64,000 nucleotides of DNA, from assembly GCF_014205845.1 (NCBI RefSeq), contig NZ_JACHCR010000005.1, positions 213,523-277,522 of the forward strand, written 5' to 3'. Shown one piece after another: positions 1 to 8,969 of the stretch; the first letter of the stretch is position 1, and each line of letters opens with the position of its first letter. Below the pieces are notes generated by a model. That model was given only the letters and a program-made list of their open reading frames with translations. It made no database searches and had not been told where the DNA came from. Origin of the DNA: Mucilaginibacter cryoferens. GTDB lineage: Bacteria > Bacteroidota > Bacteroidia > Sphingobacteriales > Sphingobacteriaceae. The translations under genes were made by a program, and so were the position numbers.

Positions 1-585
1 AGGTACCTCGCCGTTATCGGTGCGCTCCTTGTTCAGTTTTTCAAAAGCTTTAAGGTGCATAAATACCTCGCCCCTTATTTCAAACAGATCGGGATAATCG
101 CCGGCTGTTAGCTTTTTTGGAATGCTGTGAATAGTGCGCACGTTGGTGGTTACCTCATCGCCCTGGGTACCATCGCCCCGGGTTACGGCGCGAATAAGTT
201 TACCGCTTTGGTAGGTAAGACTCATGCTTAAACCATCAAACTTAAGCTCGCAAACGTATTCGAAATTATCGCCAATAGCCTTGCGGATGCGCTGATCAAA
301 ATCTACCAGCTCCTGCTCATTATAGGTATTACCTAACGATAGCATTGGCCAGCGATGCTTTACGGTTACAAACTCCTTGGTAACAAAGCCGCCCACACGC
401 TGCGTAGGCGAATCAGGCTCGGCAAACTCCGGAAAGTCCTTTTCGAGCTGGCTAAGCTGCTCCAGCTTTTTATCAAAATCAAAATCGGAAATGGTAGGCA
501 TTGCCAGCACATAATAATTGTAATTGTGCTGCCTCAACTCGGCAATTATAGCCTGGATCTGGTTTTTAGCTTCAACGGGTGACAT
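1..585 (-). CDS. ligA: NAD-dependent DNA ligase LigA, N-terminal part (runs off the window)
   Basis: This is the first 195 codons of an NAD+-dependent DNA ligase, which seals nicks in duplex DNA during replication and repair using NAD+ as the adenylate donor. I translated the minus strand from the ATG at 585. The N-terminal Ia domain (about residues 1-65, with the YxY pair near 22-25) is followed by the adenylation domain, whose CELKFDG motif puts the catalytic lysine at residue 115, the same position as in E. coli LigA. The TRGDG motif and the NVRTI segment follow at about 134-151. The 3' two thirds of the gene (rest of the adenylation domain, OB, zinc finger, HhH and BRCT) lie outside the window. 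The only plus-strand frame here is a shadow of this gene. A heptamer palindrome lies directly upstream. Confidence 0.96.
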   Translation of the reverse strand, partial: MSPVEAKNQIQAIIAELRQHNYNYYVLAMPTISDFDFDKKLEQLSQLEKDFPEFAEPDSPTQRVGGFVTKEFVTVKHRWPMLSLGNTYNEQELVDFDQRIRKAIGDNFEYVCELKFDGLSMSLTYQSGKLIRAVTRGDGTQGDEVTTNVRTIHSIPKKLTAGDYPDLFEIRGEVFMHLKAFEKLNKERTDNGEVP

Positions 586-600
586 GGCACGAAGTTAATA

Positions 601-677
601 ATTAGTCATTGGTCATTAGTCATTGATCATTAGTTTTTTCCGCTTCCCTACAACTATAGCAAAACTAAATGACCAAT
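601..677. repeat. Heptamer-word palindrome upstream of ligA
   Basis: Four tandem heptamers (AGTCATT, GGTCATT, AGTCATT, GATCATT) run from 604 to 631, and an inverted partner (AATGACC AAT) lies at 668-677. The same words form the arms around the S23 gene at 13373-13917, so this looks like an empty version of that element. It sits between the ligA start and the DUF6263 gene stop. Confidence 0.7.
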
Positions 678-717
678 AACGCGAAGCAAATAATTAATAA
701 CAGCGAAGCGTAATAAA

Positions 718-1626
718 CTACCTATCCGTAATAACAGTTTCGCCTATCATACTCATGGGGAAGGTGACTCCGCCGGGGGCATCGGGGTTATCTTTTATGG
801 CTATAGTACCGCTAATATTTTGCTTTATCCGCGATTCGGTTATCCAGCCGGTTACCTTATCGGCTTTAATATCAGAGGTCATGGTGCCTTTCATATCGTA
901 GGTCATGGGCATACCGGGTACGGGGTCTTTAATTGTAGTTATGGTTGCATCGCCATGTATCAAATAGCAAGCCGGACTTACACCGGTTAACTGATAAACA
1001 GTATTTACATCGGCCTTCATGGTACTTTGAAGCTGGGTGTGTATGGTCCACTTATCATTTTTAGCAACAGCAACTTCGGGAAAAACAGCTGTTGACATTT
1101 CTATGCTGCCTTTTATGGCACCACCGCCAAATGATTGTATAAACTTTGCCTTTAGCTGCTCCTTTTGCAGCCCCTGGATTTGCGAGAAACCATCCAATAC
1201 AGACGAGATCATGCTCTCTACATTTTCTACCGAATGAATTTTACCGCTTTTGGTAAACGTGGCCGTAAAAGGCTTATCTATAAGTGCTCCTAAAATAGAC
1301 GACATGATATCTGTGGTATCCTTTTTTTGCGAATTAAAACTTATAGCACCCGTAGGCAGCTGCATTTTCATATCCAGTTTTTTGTAGGTAACCTCCATGT
1401 AGTACAACGAATCGTCGGCATTAAGTACTTTAAATGCGGTAGTACCAGATATGGTTACATCAATATTATTTACCTGCCCGTTTATAGTTTGCTTTATGGC
1501 CGATGTGGAGGTACTTACCATATTATAGGTATTGCCTTTTGTAAGGTGTAAAACAAGTTTTAGCTTTTGCGCCCGGCATGCAATGGCGGCAAAAAGCACT
1601 AAAAACAGGCAGAGCAGATGTTTCAT
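718..1626 (-). CDS. Exported DUF6263-type protein of unknown function
   Basis: The product is a 302-residue exported protein. It begins with a hydrophobic signal segment (residues 1-19) ending at AIACRAQ. This could be a signal peptidase I site, or a lipobox if the cysteine at 17 is used. The mature part is rich in short beta strands, contains the typical SDIKADKVTGW segment near the C terminus and resembles the Bacteroidota family DUF6263, whose function is unknown. No catalytic motif is visible. The gene is monocistronic: ligA lies downstream beyond the 601-677 repeat, and the divergent 81-residue gene starts 153 bp upstream. The family assignment rests on recognition of the overall pattern and should be read as moderate. 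Confidence 0.75.
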   Translation of the reverse strand: MKHLLCLFLVLFAAIACRAQKLKLVLHLTKGNTYNMVSTSTSAIKQTINGQVNNIDVTISGTTAFKVLNADDSLYYMEVTYKKLDMKMQLPTGAISFNSQKKDTTDIMSSILGALIDKPFTATFTKSGKIHSVENVESMISSVLDGFSQIQGLQKEQLKAKFIQSFGGGAIKGSIEMSTAVFPEVAVAKNDKWTIHTQLQSTMKADVNTVYQLTGVSPACYLIHGDATITTIKDPVPGMPMTYDMKGTMTSDIKADKVTGWITESRIKQNISGTIAIKDNPDAPGGVTFPMSMIGETVITDR

Positions 1627-1767
1627 GGCTGGTAGTATATAATTAGCTAAGATATTATATTATTGGGGCTAAAAAATGCTTCAAAACATAACAATTATTT
1701 AAAACTTATTTCGTTAACTTTATGGTAACCAATTACTCTTTACCGTTTTATACTTTTTTACTAACCG

Positions 1768-1775
1768 AAAGGAGG
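1768..1775 (+). promoter_or_regulatory. Strong Shine-Dalgarno sequence
   Basis: AAAGGAGG lies four bases before the ATG at 1780 and is nearly a perfect complement of the 16S rRNA 3' end. Almost every other start in this window lacks such a sequence, as expected for Bacteroidota, where the anti-Shine-Dalgarno is largely sequestered on the ribosome. Confidence 0.7.
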
Positions 1776-1779
1776 TTTT

Positions 1780-2025
1780 ATGTTACAGCAAATAGCATTT
1801 ATACCACAGCATCAGTTTCACGTGTTGATCAATTTTAGGAATGATGAACGTGTTGTAGCTATTTTACCCAACGAGGCAGGAAAATTCCGCGTGATTGACC
1901 AGGGTAAAGTAATTGCTGAAGTTAACTTTAATGAAGACAGCAGCGTTGTTTGCTGCCAGGGTAAGCTGGAAGATAATATTATGGCCCAACTGGCCTACCA
2001 CATTAAAAGTCATTATACATTTTAA
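1780..2025 (+). CDS. Small cytosolic protein of unknown function, 81 residues
   Basis: I do not recognise this protein. It is 81 residues long, has no signal peptide or membrane segment, and carries two adjacent cysteines (SVVCCQG, about residues 55-61). The predicted pattern is mostly beta strand followed by a C-terminal helix. The start is fixed by an unusually strong Shine-Dalgarno sequence at 1768-1775. The gene is monocistronic, with DUF6263 divergent upstream and a palindromic repeat region downstream. The strong ribosome binding site suggests that its translation may be controlled differently from that of its neighbours. Confidence 0.7.
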   Translation: MLQQIAFIPQHQFHVLINFRNDERVVAILPNEAGKFRVIDQGKVIAEVNFNEDSSVVCCQGKLEDNIMAQLAYHIKSHYTF

Positions 2026-2123
2026 GTACACCAAGGTAATCAAGAATTTGATAGTTCATGGATAATTGCCCGTGGTTCATAGTCCATGGGAGTTTATTGT
2101 TCATGGGCTATCTATTTTTTTGG

Positions 2124-2212
2124 CCCCTCTAAATCTCCCCCAAAAGGGGAGACTTTAAAATCGGTATAGATAGTTTTGAAAGCCCTCTCCTTTGGGGAGG
2201 ATTGAGTGGGGC
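2124..2212. repeat. Palindromic intergenic repeat of the CCCCTCTAAATCTCCCC type
   Basis: GCCCCTCTAAATCTCCCCC near 2125 pairs imperfectly with GGGGAGGATTGAGTGGGGC at 2194-2212, and each half also contains its own small hairpin (CTCCCC/GGGGAG and CTCTCC/GGGGAG). The element ends two bases before the DUF885 stop codon. Similar G/C-rich palindromes are common between genes in this phylum. It may act as a terminator for the convergent genes. Confidence 0.75.
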
Positions 2213-2213
2213 G

Positions 2214-3998
2214 TTAATCCTTTTTCACCGGCGGTTTAGCCAGCATAGCGTCTTTAATAAACTTAACCGGTGCGCTGCCATAGCTCAGAAACTTTTCGTT
2301 AAAATCTTTAAGCTTGTATTGATCGCCCATTTTATCTTTCCAGGCGTTGCGCAGGTCGGTGATCTCTTTATAGCCGGTGTAGTAGCTGGTGAGCTGCACA
2401 CTGGTAACGCTTACCCTTTTCCATTTACCATCAGCTTCTGCCTGTTGCTGAAATGCCTCGGTAGTTAACATTTTAATGGCTTGCTCTTTGGTCATATTAC
2501 CGCTGTGCACGCTATAATCCAAAATGGCATTACATACCGAGCGCAGGTTCCATTTATACCACATCAGCAGCATCTCGGGCTCGTTGTTACCGTAGCCGGC
2601 GTTCAGCATCATTTCTTCGCTATAAACTGCCCAGCCCTCTTGCATAGCACCGTTGCCAAATACGGCTTTAATAATGCTTGGCGCCTTATTGGCATATACG
2701 CCTTGTACATAATGCCCAGGCACCGCTTCATGAATGCTCAGTATTTGTATAATATATTGATTGTATTCGCGCAGGTAACTCTCGGCTTTTTCTTTTGGCC
2801 AGCCAGACAGGCTACCAACGTTATAATACGAGTTACCATCCTTATCGTAAGGACCAGGGCCACTCATTGATGCACCTGCAACACCGGCCATATAACCGGG
2901 TTCTTTGCGGATGATAAGCGGTTTGGTTGGATCGAGCGTTAGCAGGTCCTTGGTACGCACAAAGTTGTTAAGCTTTGGGATCAACTGCACAATGGCCGAC
3001 TGAAATTCATCCGGCTTTACATGGTTTGTTGACAGTGTATCTATCATCTGGCTTATCAGCTCCAACGAATCGCCGGGCATTGCTTTTTTGCCAAAATATT
3101 TTGGCCACAGCTGGCGGCTTATTTTAGCCATTTGCTGGTGAACGTATTTTTTACGCTGTGTAGCCGCGTTATAAACCTGCTGTGCTGTACTGGCCGATAC
3201 TATTTCGTATTTAAACTTATCCTCGTACAAATCGCGCCCCAATCTGAAGCTGCGGGGATGATCGTTCTTTAAATTTTTTAACCATTCGGCGTAATCCTTT
3301 ATCGCCTTAACAGTTAGGGCAGCCCTATCTGTCATCAGTTTTTGTTCGGCTTTGGGGATATTCGTTTTCTGCAACGAATCGGCAAAGTCCTTCCCTATCA
3401 CATCTACGCCGCCCAGGTTTTGCTCTATGGCCAGGCTGGTAAGTTCGGCAACCGGGTTTTTGATCTGCTTTTCGGCATCTTTATAATAGGTGGGCACGTT
3501 AACCATGCGCTGGTAAAAATTGCGCAGGCGTTTGCTCAGCGGCGCGTAATGCTCGTTAAGAATATAAGCAAAAGTGCCAATTACGTTGTATGATGATGGG
3601 TCCCACTCGTAGCTTTTTAATTGCTTTATTTGCCATTGGGCGTAATCGAGCTGATTTTGCATCATATTATAGTCAACCCGGTTGCCCTCGTTAAGGGTAT
3701 TTACATCAAACCGGCTTAAGGAGTCTATTTGTATTTTGGCAAAATCGAGCATTTTTTCGCGGCTTTGCTCATTCGGGATAGATAACAGACTATCGTATTT
3801 ATGGTAACCTACAGAGGTGGCCCAATCTGGATTTAGCTTCCATAAACCCTCTAAAAACGAGTTTTCATAAGTAGTAAAAGCGGCATCGTCTTTCCCCAGG
3901 GTTGGGTAGCGACCGGCACCATCTTTTTTACAGCCTGTTAACGCAACTACGAAAAGTACAACTGCCAGCGTTATTTTTAATATGATGTTTTTTATCAC
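2214..3998 (-). CDS. DUF885 family lipoprotein, putative zinc metallopeptidase
   Basis: This is a 594-residue lipoprotein of the DUF885 family, proteins regarded as gluzincin-like metallopeptidases acting outside the cytoplasm. A signal peptide with lipobox LTGC puts the lipidated cysteine at residue 23. The zinc motif HEAVPGH starts at residue 423 (H423, E424, H429), and a downstream MQEGWAVYSEE segment supplies the probable third ligand. The length is typical of the family. The start codon is GTG, because there is no in-frame ATG before the lipobox. Substrates are not known. The divergent neighbour is the DinB-fold gene, with 88 bp between starts, so the two regulatory regions must overlap. 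Confidence 0.88.
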   Translation of the reverse strand: MIKNIILKITLAVVLFVVALTGCKKDGAGRYPTLGKDDAAFTTYENSFLEGLWKLNPDWATSVGYHKYDSLLSIPNEQSREKMLDFAKIQIDSLSRFDVNTLNEGNRVDYNMMQNQLDYAQWQIKQLKSYEWDPSSYNVIGTFAYILNEHYAPLSKRLRNFYQRMVNVPTYYKDAEKQIKNPVAELTSLAIEQNLGGVDVIGKDFADSLQKTNIPKAEQKLMTDRAALTVKAIKDYAEWLKNLKNDHPRSFRLGRDLYEDKFKYEIVSASTAQQVYNAATQRKKYVHQQMAKISRQLWPKYFGKKAMPGDSLELISQMIDTLSTNHVKPDEFQSAIVQLIPKLNNFVRTKDLLTLDPTKPLIIRKEPGYMAGVAGASMSGPGPYDKDGNSYYNVGSLSGWPKEKAESYLREYNQYIIQILSIHEAVPGHYVQGVYANKAPSIIKAVFGNGAMQEGWAVYSEEMMLNAGYGNNEPEMLLMWYKWNLRSVCNAILDYSVHSGNMTKEQAIKMLTTEAFQQQAEADGKWKRVSVTSVQLTSYYTGYKEITDLRNAWKDKMGDQYKLKDFNEKFLSYGSAPVKFIKDAMLAKPPVKKD

Positions 3999-4086
3999 GG
4001 TTTAATTGAAATTAAAATGCCGTATAAACTTAAAACATTTAAGCCAAATAAATCAAACAGTAACTTAATTTGTTACCTTAAGTACT

Positions 4087-4560
4087 ATGAACAACGAACA
4101 TAAAATACTAATTGACGAAGTGGTGCACTTACTGCAAGGCGGTAATGCCCATGCCGATATAAAAAAGGCTTTGGCCGGCTTGCCTAAAAAACTGCGTGGC
4201 GCAAAGCCCGATAAACTTCCCTACAGCATTTGGCAGCTGGTTGAACACATCCGTATAGCGCAATGGGATATGCTGGAATTTTGTAAAGATGGCAGCCACC
4301 AATCGCCAAAATGGCCCGATAGCTATTGGCCCAAAGCAACCGCTCCCGAAAGCGATGAAGCCTGGAACAAAGCGGTTGAACAAACAAATAAAGATCTGGA
4401 TGAGCTGATAGCCCTGGTAAAAATCGGCGACTTGTACAGCAAAATACCACATGGAGATGGACAAACCTTACTACGCGAAGCCTTGCAGGCCGCCGACCAT
4501 ACGGCTTACCACGTGGCAGAAATTATTGTGATAAGGAGGTTATTGGGGGCCTGGGGGTAA
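4087..4560 (+). CDS. DinB/YfiT-fold protein
   Basis: This 157-residue protein has the four-helix DinB/YfiT fold. The histidines expected to bind a divalent metal are visible in VEHIRIAQWD (about residues 52-61) and in the last helix, AADHTAYHVAEI (about 138-149). Members of the superfamily include thiol-dependent transferases and stress proteins, but the specific reaction is unknown. There is no signal peptide, so it is cytosolic. The last codons, which give LLGAWG, run into the G/C-rich repeat that starts immediately after the stop codon, so the repeat may have set or altered the C terminus. Confidence 0.85.
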   Translation: MNNEHKILIDEVVHLLQGGNAHADIKKALAGLPKKLRGAKPDKLPYSIWQLVEHIRIAQWDMLEFCKDGSHQSPKWPDSYWPKATAPESDEAWNKAVEQTNKDLDELIALVKIGDLYSKIPHGDGQTLLREALQAADHTAYHVAEIIVIRRLLGAWG

Positions 4561-4652
4561 GCCCCCTAACCCCCTAAAGGGGGAACAGGACAACGAAACT
4601 TTCACTTGTTTTATTTTTAAGCCCTCCCCTGAAGGGGAGGGTTGGGTGGGGC
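4561..4652. repeat. Palindromic intergenic repeat between convergent genes
   Basis: CCCCCTAA...AAGGGGG at 4562-4583 and CCCTCCCC...GGGGAGGG at 4622-4641 form two hairpins, and the outer GCCCCC and GGTGGGGC ends also pair. This belongs to the same class as 2124-2212. It occupies essentially the whole gap between the DinB stop (4560) and the hydrolase stop (4655). Confidence 0.75.
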
Positions 4653-4654
4653 TA

Positions 4655-5968
4655 TTACCTTACCCTTTTCACAAAAGGTATCAGGGCTTTTACAAACTCG
4701 GGCTTCAGGGGCAGATCGGGTTGGTTGTAGGTAGCCATATTTTTATCCTTATCTGCCGGGGCTTCTTTTAAGATATGGTTCATCTCGGGGATGATTTCAA
4801 GTATAGCATCCGATTTTCCTTTCTTTAGCTTTTCGGCATCAGCAACTTTTACCTGCAAATCTGTATTGCCCTGTATAATAAGTACCGGTACTTTTAGCTT
4901 CCTGATCTCCCTTGCCGGGTTATACCTAAACCACGACATCAGGTATTTTTGAATACCCGGCCTGGCAATAAAGTAAAGTGATGGATCGATATTATCAGTT
5001 GTTTTACCTCTTTTCAAACTATCCAGCATGCGTTTAAAGCCGTCGGATATATGCGTTGGCTGCGATTTCATTTGCTCGGTAAGAATATTATCGGCCGAAT
5101 CACCCGCGCCCGCTACAGATACAAATGCTTTTACCGGCTCATCAACAGATGCCAGCATACCCACCAACGATCCTTCGCTATGGCCTAATACAATTACTCT
5201 CGAAAAACGCTCATCCTCATTTAAAAAATTGATAAGGTTAACAGCGTCTTCTACATAGTCTTCAAACCTCAATTGTGTTTCGGTGGTAGAACTTACACTT
5301 TTGCCAACCAAACGCTTATCGTAGCGTAAAGATGCAATTCCGCTTTTGCCCAACTCATTAGCAATCATTTTATAGCTGTTTGAAGCCAAACCCAGCTTAG
5401 GGCTATTACCATCCCGGTCTGTAGGGCCCGAGCCTGCTATGATCAATACAACAGGCACTTTACCGGTAGCGTTCTTAGGCATAGCCAGCGTACCAGAGAT
5501 ATCGCCCGCCAGGTTTTTTACCGATACCGGAGTTTCTGTGATAGATGGGTCCATAGTAAAGGCAACCACAGATTCGGCCGCTGCCGGTGTAGCTGTTGCA
5601 GCAGTGGTATATGGTTTTAAAAGCAGGCCGGTATATTGGTCTTTAGCGTTTAAACCTATGTTTAATAAAAATATACCGTTTTTAAAGGTGGCTTTGTAAG
5701 CAGCTACCGAGTTTTCTACATTTACAAAATCGGCGTTCTGCAAATCGCCAAGCTGCGTTCTTAATTGCTTGGTGGTGCTCCTGAAACTCTCCTGGGGTAA
5801 GGCCGTTTTCATTTCGGGACTAAAAAAATTAAAAATACTATCTGGCTGATTATTATTGTATAGATGTTTAAAGCGGCTTAAGGCAACTTTATAATTAGAC
5901 GGCTCTGTTTGCGCAAATAATTTAGTTGCCAGGCAAATGATGAGTATTAAAAAACTAACTTTCTTCAT
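4655..5968 (-). CDS. Secreted alpha/beta hydrolase with N-terminal DUF3887 domain
   Basis: This is an exported hydrolase of 437 residues. A signal peptide ends near LFAQ (residue 20). A DUF3887-like domain follows (about 25-120), and then an alpha/beta hydrolase core from about 150. The oxyanion region reads GSGPTDRDG, the nucleophile elbow is GHSEG, and the C-terminal EMNHIL supplies the catalytic histidine. Serine hydrolases of this arrangement include esterases and peptidases, and the substrate cannot be told from sequence. I prefer the second ATG at 5968, since it begins directly with the signal peptide; an upstream in-frame ATG at 5983 adds only five residues. The gene converges on DinB across a palindromic repeat. 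Confidence 0.87.
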   Translation of the reverse strand: MKKVSFLILIICLATKLFAQTEPSNYKVALSRFKHLYNNNQPDSIFNFFSPEMKTALPQESFRSTTKQLRTQLGDLQNADFVNVENSVAAYKATFKNGIFLLNIGLNAKDQYTGLLLKPYTTAATATPAAAESVVAFTMDPSITETPVSVKNLAGDISGTLAMPKNATGKVPVVLIIAGSGPTDRDGNSPKLGLASNSYKMIANELGKSGIASLRYDKRLVGKSVSSTTETQLRFEDYVEDAVNLINFLNEDERFSRVIVLGHSEGSLVGMLASVDEPVKAFVSVAGAGDSADNILTEQMKSQPTHISDGFKRMLDSLKRGKTTDNIDPSLYFIARPGIQKYLMSWFRYNPAREIRKLKVPVLIIQGNTDLQVKVADAEKLKKGKSDAILEIIPEMNHILKEAPADKDKNMATYNQPDLPLKPEFVKALIPFVKRVR

Positions 5969-6245
5969 GTTTATAATATCCAAACGGGATAACGTCTGTT
6001 TGATGCGAAATTAATAAAAATCGTATGGGTTTCGTTTTAATTGATTTACATAAATTTACCTAACCAGGCAACGTTAAATTTACATGCTTAGTACTTTGCA
6101 AAAGCACATACCAACAATCCGCTGGTTTTATTATTAATATATCAAAAAAAATAATCTATAAATATTATCATTTTAATATTTTATACTATATTGCATTACA
6201 TTTTTAAGCTATAACTGTATCGGCAATTTCTACATCAACTAATTA

Positions 6246-8684
6246 ATGAAGGTTTTATTCGGAGGCATTTTTTTTGCATTCCTGACTGGAGTGTGTTCTA
6301 TTTCTTTTGCGCAAACAAAGCCTTCGGTAATTCAGGGTAAAGTTTTAATGGATACCAACGGGCCTGCCGAGGCAGCTACTGTTGTGTTAATGCTGTCAAA
6401 AGACTCATCCATTGTTAGGTCAACCCTGGCCGATAAAGCGGGCATATATCAGCTAAACAATATTAAAGCAGGCAATTACCTGCTTTTAGTTACCAAAATT
6501 GGCTGCGCTAAAATGTACGCCGGTCCATATAGTTTAGCGGTCTCACAAAACTTTGTCGCCCCCAATATCACGCTTAAATTAAAAGACAATCAGCTACAGG
6601 AAATTAAAGTAACAGCCCGTAAGCCTTACATCGAAGTAAAACCAGGCAAAATTGTACTCCATATACAGAATAGTATTTTGGCAGATGGAAATTCGGCTTA
6701 CGATGTGTTACGCCAGTCGCCGGGTGTACATGTGGGCGGCGACAAAGAAACGCTGAGCATTACCGGCAGACAGCCTGCCTTAATTACTATAGACGGCCGC
6801 GCAACCAACCTAACCGGCGATGACCTCAATGGCCTTTTGAGGAGTATGCAAAGCAGTACAATAGACCAGATAGAGATTATCAGCAATGGATCTGCAAAGT
6901 ACGATGCATCGGGTGGCGGCATTATTAACATTGTACTTAAAAAAGGGAAAAACATAGGCACCAATGGCATTATAAACGCAGGTGCCGGATATGGCAAATA
7001 CGCCAAAGGCAGGGCAGGTATCATTTTTAACAACCGCACAGCTAAGGTCAACATCTTCGGAAATTACACCTTTGATGATAACAAAACCCACCGAAGCATT
7101 ACCACCAACAGAAATATTAACTATAACGATACTTTAAGCAATTATAATGTAGCGTATAATAATATCCAAAAATCACAAAACCATAATTTTAAAGCCGGGC
7201 TCGATTATTCCATATCGGCAAAACACACCATCGGCTTTTTGGTAAGCGGCATTGTAAGAGAAGATAATTTTATAAAAGATAATACGCTAAAAATATCAAA
7301 CCAAAACAAGTTAGATTCTATAATTGTTGCACAATCTACACTAGACAGAGGCAGCAGCTTTTTAAACTATAATGCAAACTATAATGGCGTATTAGGTAAA
7401 AGCGGCAAAACCATATCGGCCGATGTTACCTACTCCAACTATAACCGCCACTCAAACGAGTTTATTACCAATAACTTTTATACTCCCGATAACAATACCT
7501 ACAAGAATGCCGAGCAATTAGAAAACATTTCACCGTCTGAGATCCACATATGGACAGAGAAGTTGGATTATGTTAACCCGCTTACCAAAACATCGCGCAT
7601 AGAAGCCGGCCTGAAATACAACCACGCCAAAAGCGATAACAACCTTATATTTGGCCCCAAAGTAGGCAACCAGTACCGGGCCGATACCAATTTAAGCAAT
7701 CGTTTTTTATATACCGAGAATATAGGTGCCGGCTATGTTAACTATATGAACAAGGTTGGCAAATGGGACATTACCGCCGGTGTACGTGCCGAAAACACCA
7801 ACTCGACAGGGACATCTGTAACCGGGGAAATGGTTGCCACAACACGTAATTACTTCGATCTGTTTCCGCAGGCGCAGATAAGTTATGTTTATAACGAAAA
7901 AAACACCTTCAGCATAAGCTATAACCGGGGCATTCACCGGCCCGACTACCAGGACTTAAACCCGTTTTTATATTATACCGACCCATACGATTACCGCTCT
8001 GGCAATAAAAACTTAAAACCCGAGTATACCAACGCTATCCAGTTGGCGCATACCTACAACGATACCTTTATCACTACTTTATATTACAACCAAACCAACG
8101 ATGCATATGATTTTCCGATTTACCGCCAAAATGATACCACCAAGGTTAATATAACAGAACGTAAAAACTTTGGCCGCATTTATGTGGCCGGTATTTCGTT
8201 TTACGCGCCGGTGCAGTTTACCACCTGGTGGTCGGCAAATTTTAATTTAGATGCATCGTACCTGCGTTATAAGGCGTACCCTATCAACGGCACATTTAAC
8301 AAAGCATCGCAGGATATTATTTTTAACAGCACCCAAACGTTTGCCCTTAACAGCACCATAGCTGCCGAAGTTACCGGCCGGTACGAGTCCCCAACTTTAT
8401 ATGGGGTAAACCAGCTTAAACAAAGCTATGTGGTAAACATTGGCTTTAGTAAGCAGATATTTAACAAGCGTGGCAGTATTAAAGTAAACCTTAACGATGT
8501 ATTTAATACAGATCGCGACCGCAACCACGCGCTTTACCAAAATGTAGACCTATCTGAGGTGAATAAAAAAGAAACCCGCGTATTACGAGTGGGCTTATCG
8601 TATCGTTTCGGAAAAAGCACGGTTAAATCGGCCACTAAACACAATACCGGCAGCGATGATGAGCAGCGCCGTACGGGCAATTAA
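6246..8684 (+). CDS. Outer-membrane receptor-like beta-barrel protein with carboxypeptidase-like and plug domains
   Basis: This 812-residue protein is related to TonB-dependent receptors. After the signal peptide (1-22) comes a carboxypeptidase-regulatory-like domain (about 28-115), then a plug-like region with NSAYDVLRQSPGV near 150 and IEIISNGSAKYDASGGG near 210. The rest is a large beta barrel of the outer membrane beta-barrel family 3 (Pfam OMP_b-brl_3 type), with the characteristic RPDYQDLNPF and GNKNLKPEY segments near 570-600. It ends in a charged tail rather than the usual aromatic residue. No SusD partner is next to it, so a glycan receptor role is not supported, and the ligand is unknown. 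The 240 bp AT-rich upstream region probably holds its promoter. Confidence 0.87.
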   Translation: MKVLFGGIFFAFLTGVCSISFAQTKPSVIQGKVLMDTNGPAEAATVVLMLSKDSSIVRSTLADKAGIYQLNNIKAGNYLLLVTKIGCAKMYAGPYSLAVSQNFVAPNITLKLKDNQLQEIKVTARKPYIEVKPGKIVLHIQNSILADGNSAYDVLRQSPGVHVGGDKETLSITGRQPALITIDGRATNLTGDDLNGLLRSMQSSTIDQIEIISNGSAKYDASGGGIINIVLKKGKNIGTNGIINAGAGYGKYAKGRAGIIFNNRTAKVNIFGNYTFDDNKTHRSITTNRNINYNDTLSNYNVAYNNIQKSQNHNFKAGLDYSISAKHTIGFLVSGIVREDNFIKDNTLKISNQNKLDSIIVAQSTLDRGSSFLNYNANYNGVLGKSGKTISADVTYSNYNRHSNEFITNNFYTPDNNTYKNAEQLENISPSEIHIWTEKLDYVNPLTKTSRIEAGLKYNHAKSDNNLIFGPKVGNQYRADTNLSNRFLYTENIGAGYVNYMNKVGKWDITAGVRAENTNSTGTSVTGEMVATTRNYFDLFPQAQISYVYNEKNTFSISYNRGIHRPDYQDLNPFLYYTDPYDYRSGNKNLKPEYTNAIQLAHTYNDTFITTLYYNQTNDAYDFPIYRQNDTTKVNITERKNFGRIYVAGISFYAPVQFTTWWSANFNLDASYLRYKAYPINGTFNKASQDIIFNSTQTFALNSTIAAEVTGRYESPTLYGVNQLKQSYVVNIGFSKQIFNKRGSIKVNLNDVFNTDRDRNHALYQNVDLSEVNKKETRVLRVGLSYRFGKSTVKSATKHNTGSDDEQRRTGN

Positions 8685-8692
8685 TTACTGCT

Positions 8693-8908
8693 TTATTTGA
8701 TCCTCAATTCGGGGTATTTGCCTTTTATACGGGTTATAAAAAAATCACCCGGCGATTCGGCATTCATAAATTTACTAAACGACGCTTTAGAAAAACCAAA
8801 ATATTGCCACACACCACCGCTATCTCTAAACTCAATTTCCAATACTTTGGAGCAGGGATCGTAACCCGCGCTATTTAATGCCGATGACTGTACAACCTGT
8901 CTTTGCAT
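8693..8908 (-). CDS. KTSC domain protein
   Basis: This 71-residue protein consists of a single KTSC domain, recognisable from the SSALNSAGYD start, the LEIEFRDSGGVWQYFGF core and the SPGDFFITRIKGKY end. KTSC domains are small beta-rich modules often found alone or fused to RNA-related proteins, and their biochemical role is unsettled. There is no signal peptide. It converges tightly on the preceding receptor gene, with 8 bp between stops, and lies upstream of the DUF1634 gene's stop in the same direction. Confidence 0.88.
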   Translation of the reverse strand: MQRQVVQSSALNSAGYDPCSKVLEIEFRDSGGVWQYFGFSKASFSKFMNAESPGDFFITRIKGKYPELRIK

Positions 8909-8969
8909 AAGCTTGCTTTACATATTATTATATATAATATATAAACAGCAAAAAAGGTTTCAAAAAATA

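Noticed and set aside
355..582. 75-residue plus-strand frame at the left edge
   Set aside because: It is antisense to ligA, whose minus-strand translation carries the catalytic KxDG motif.
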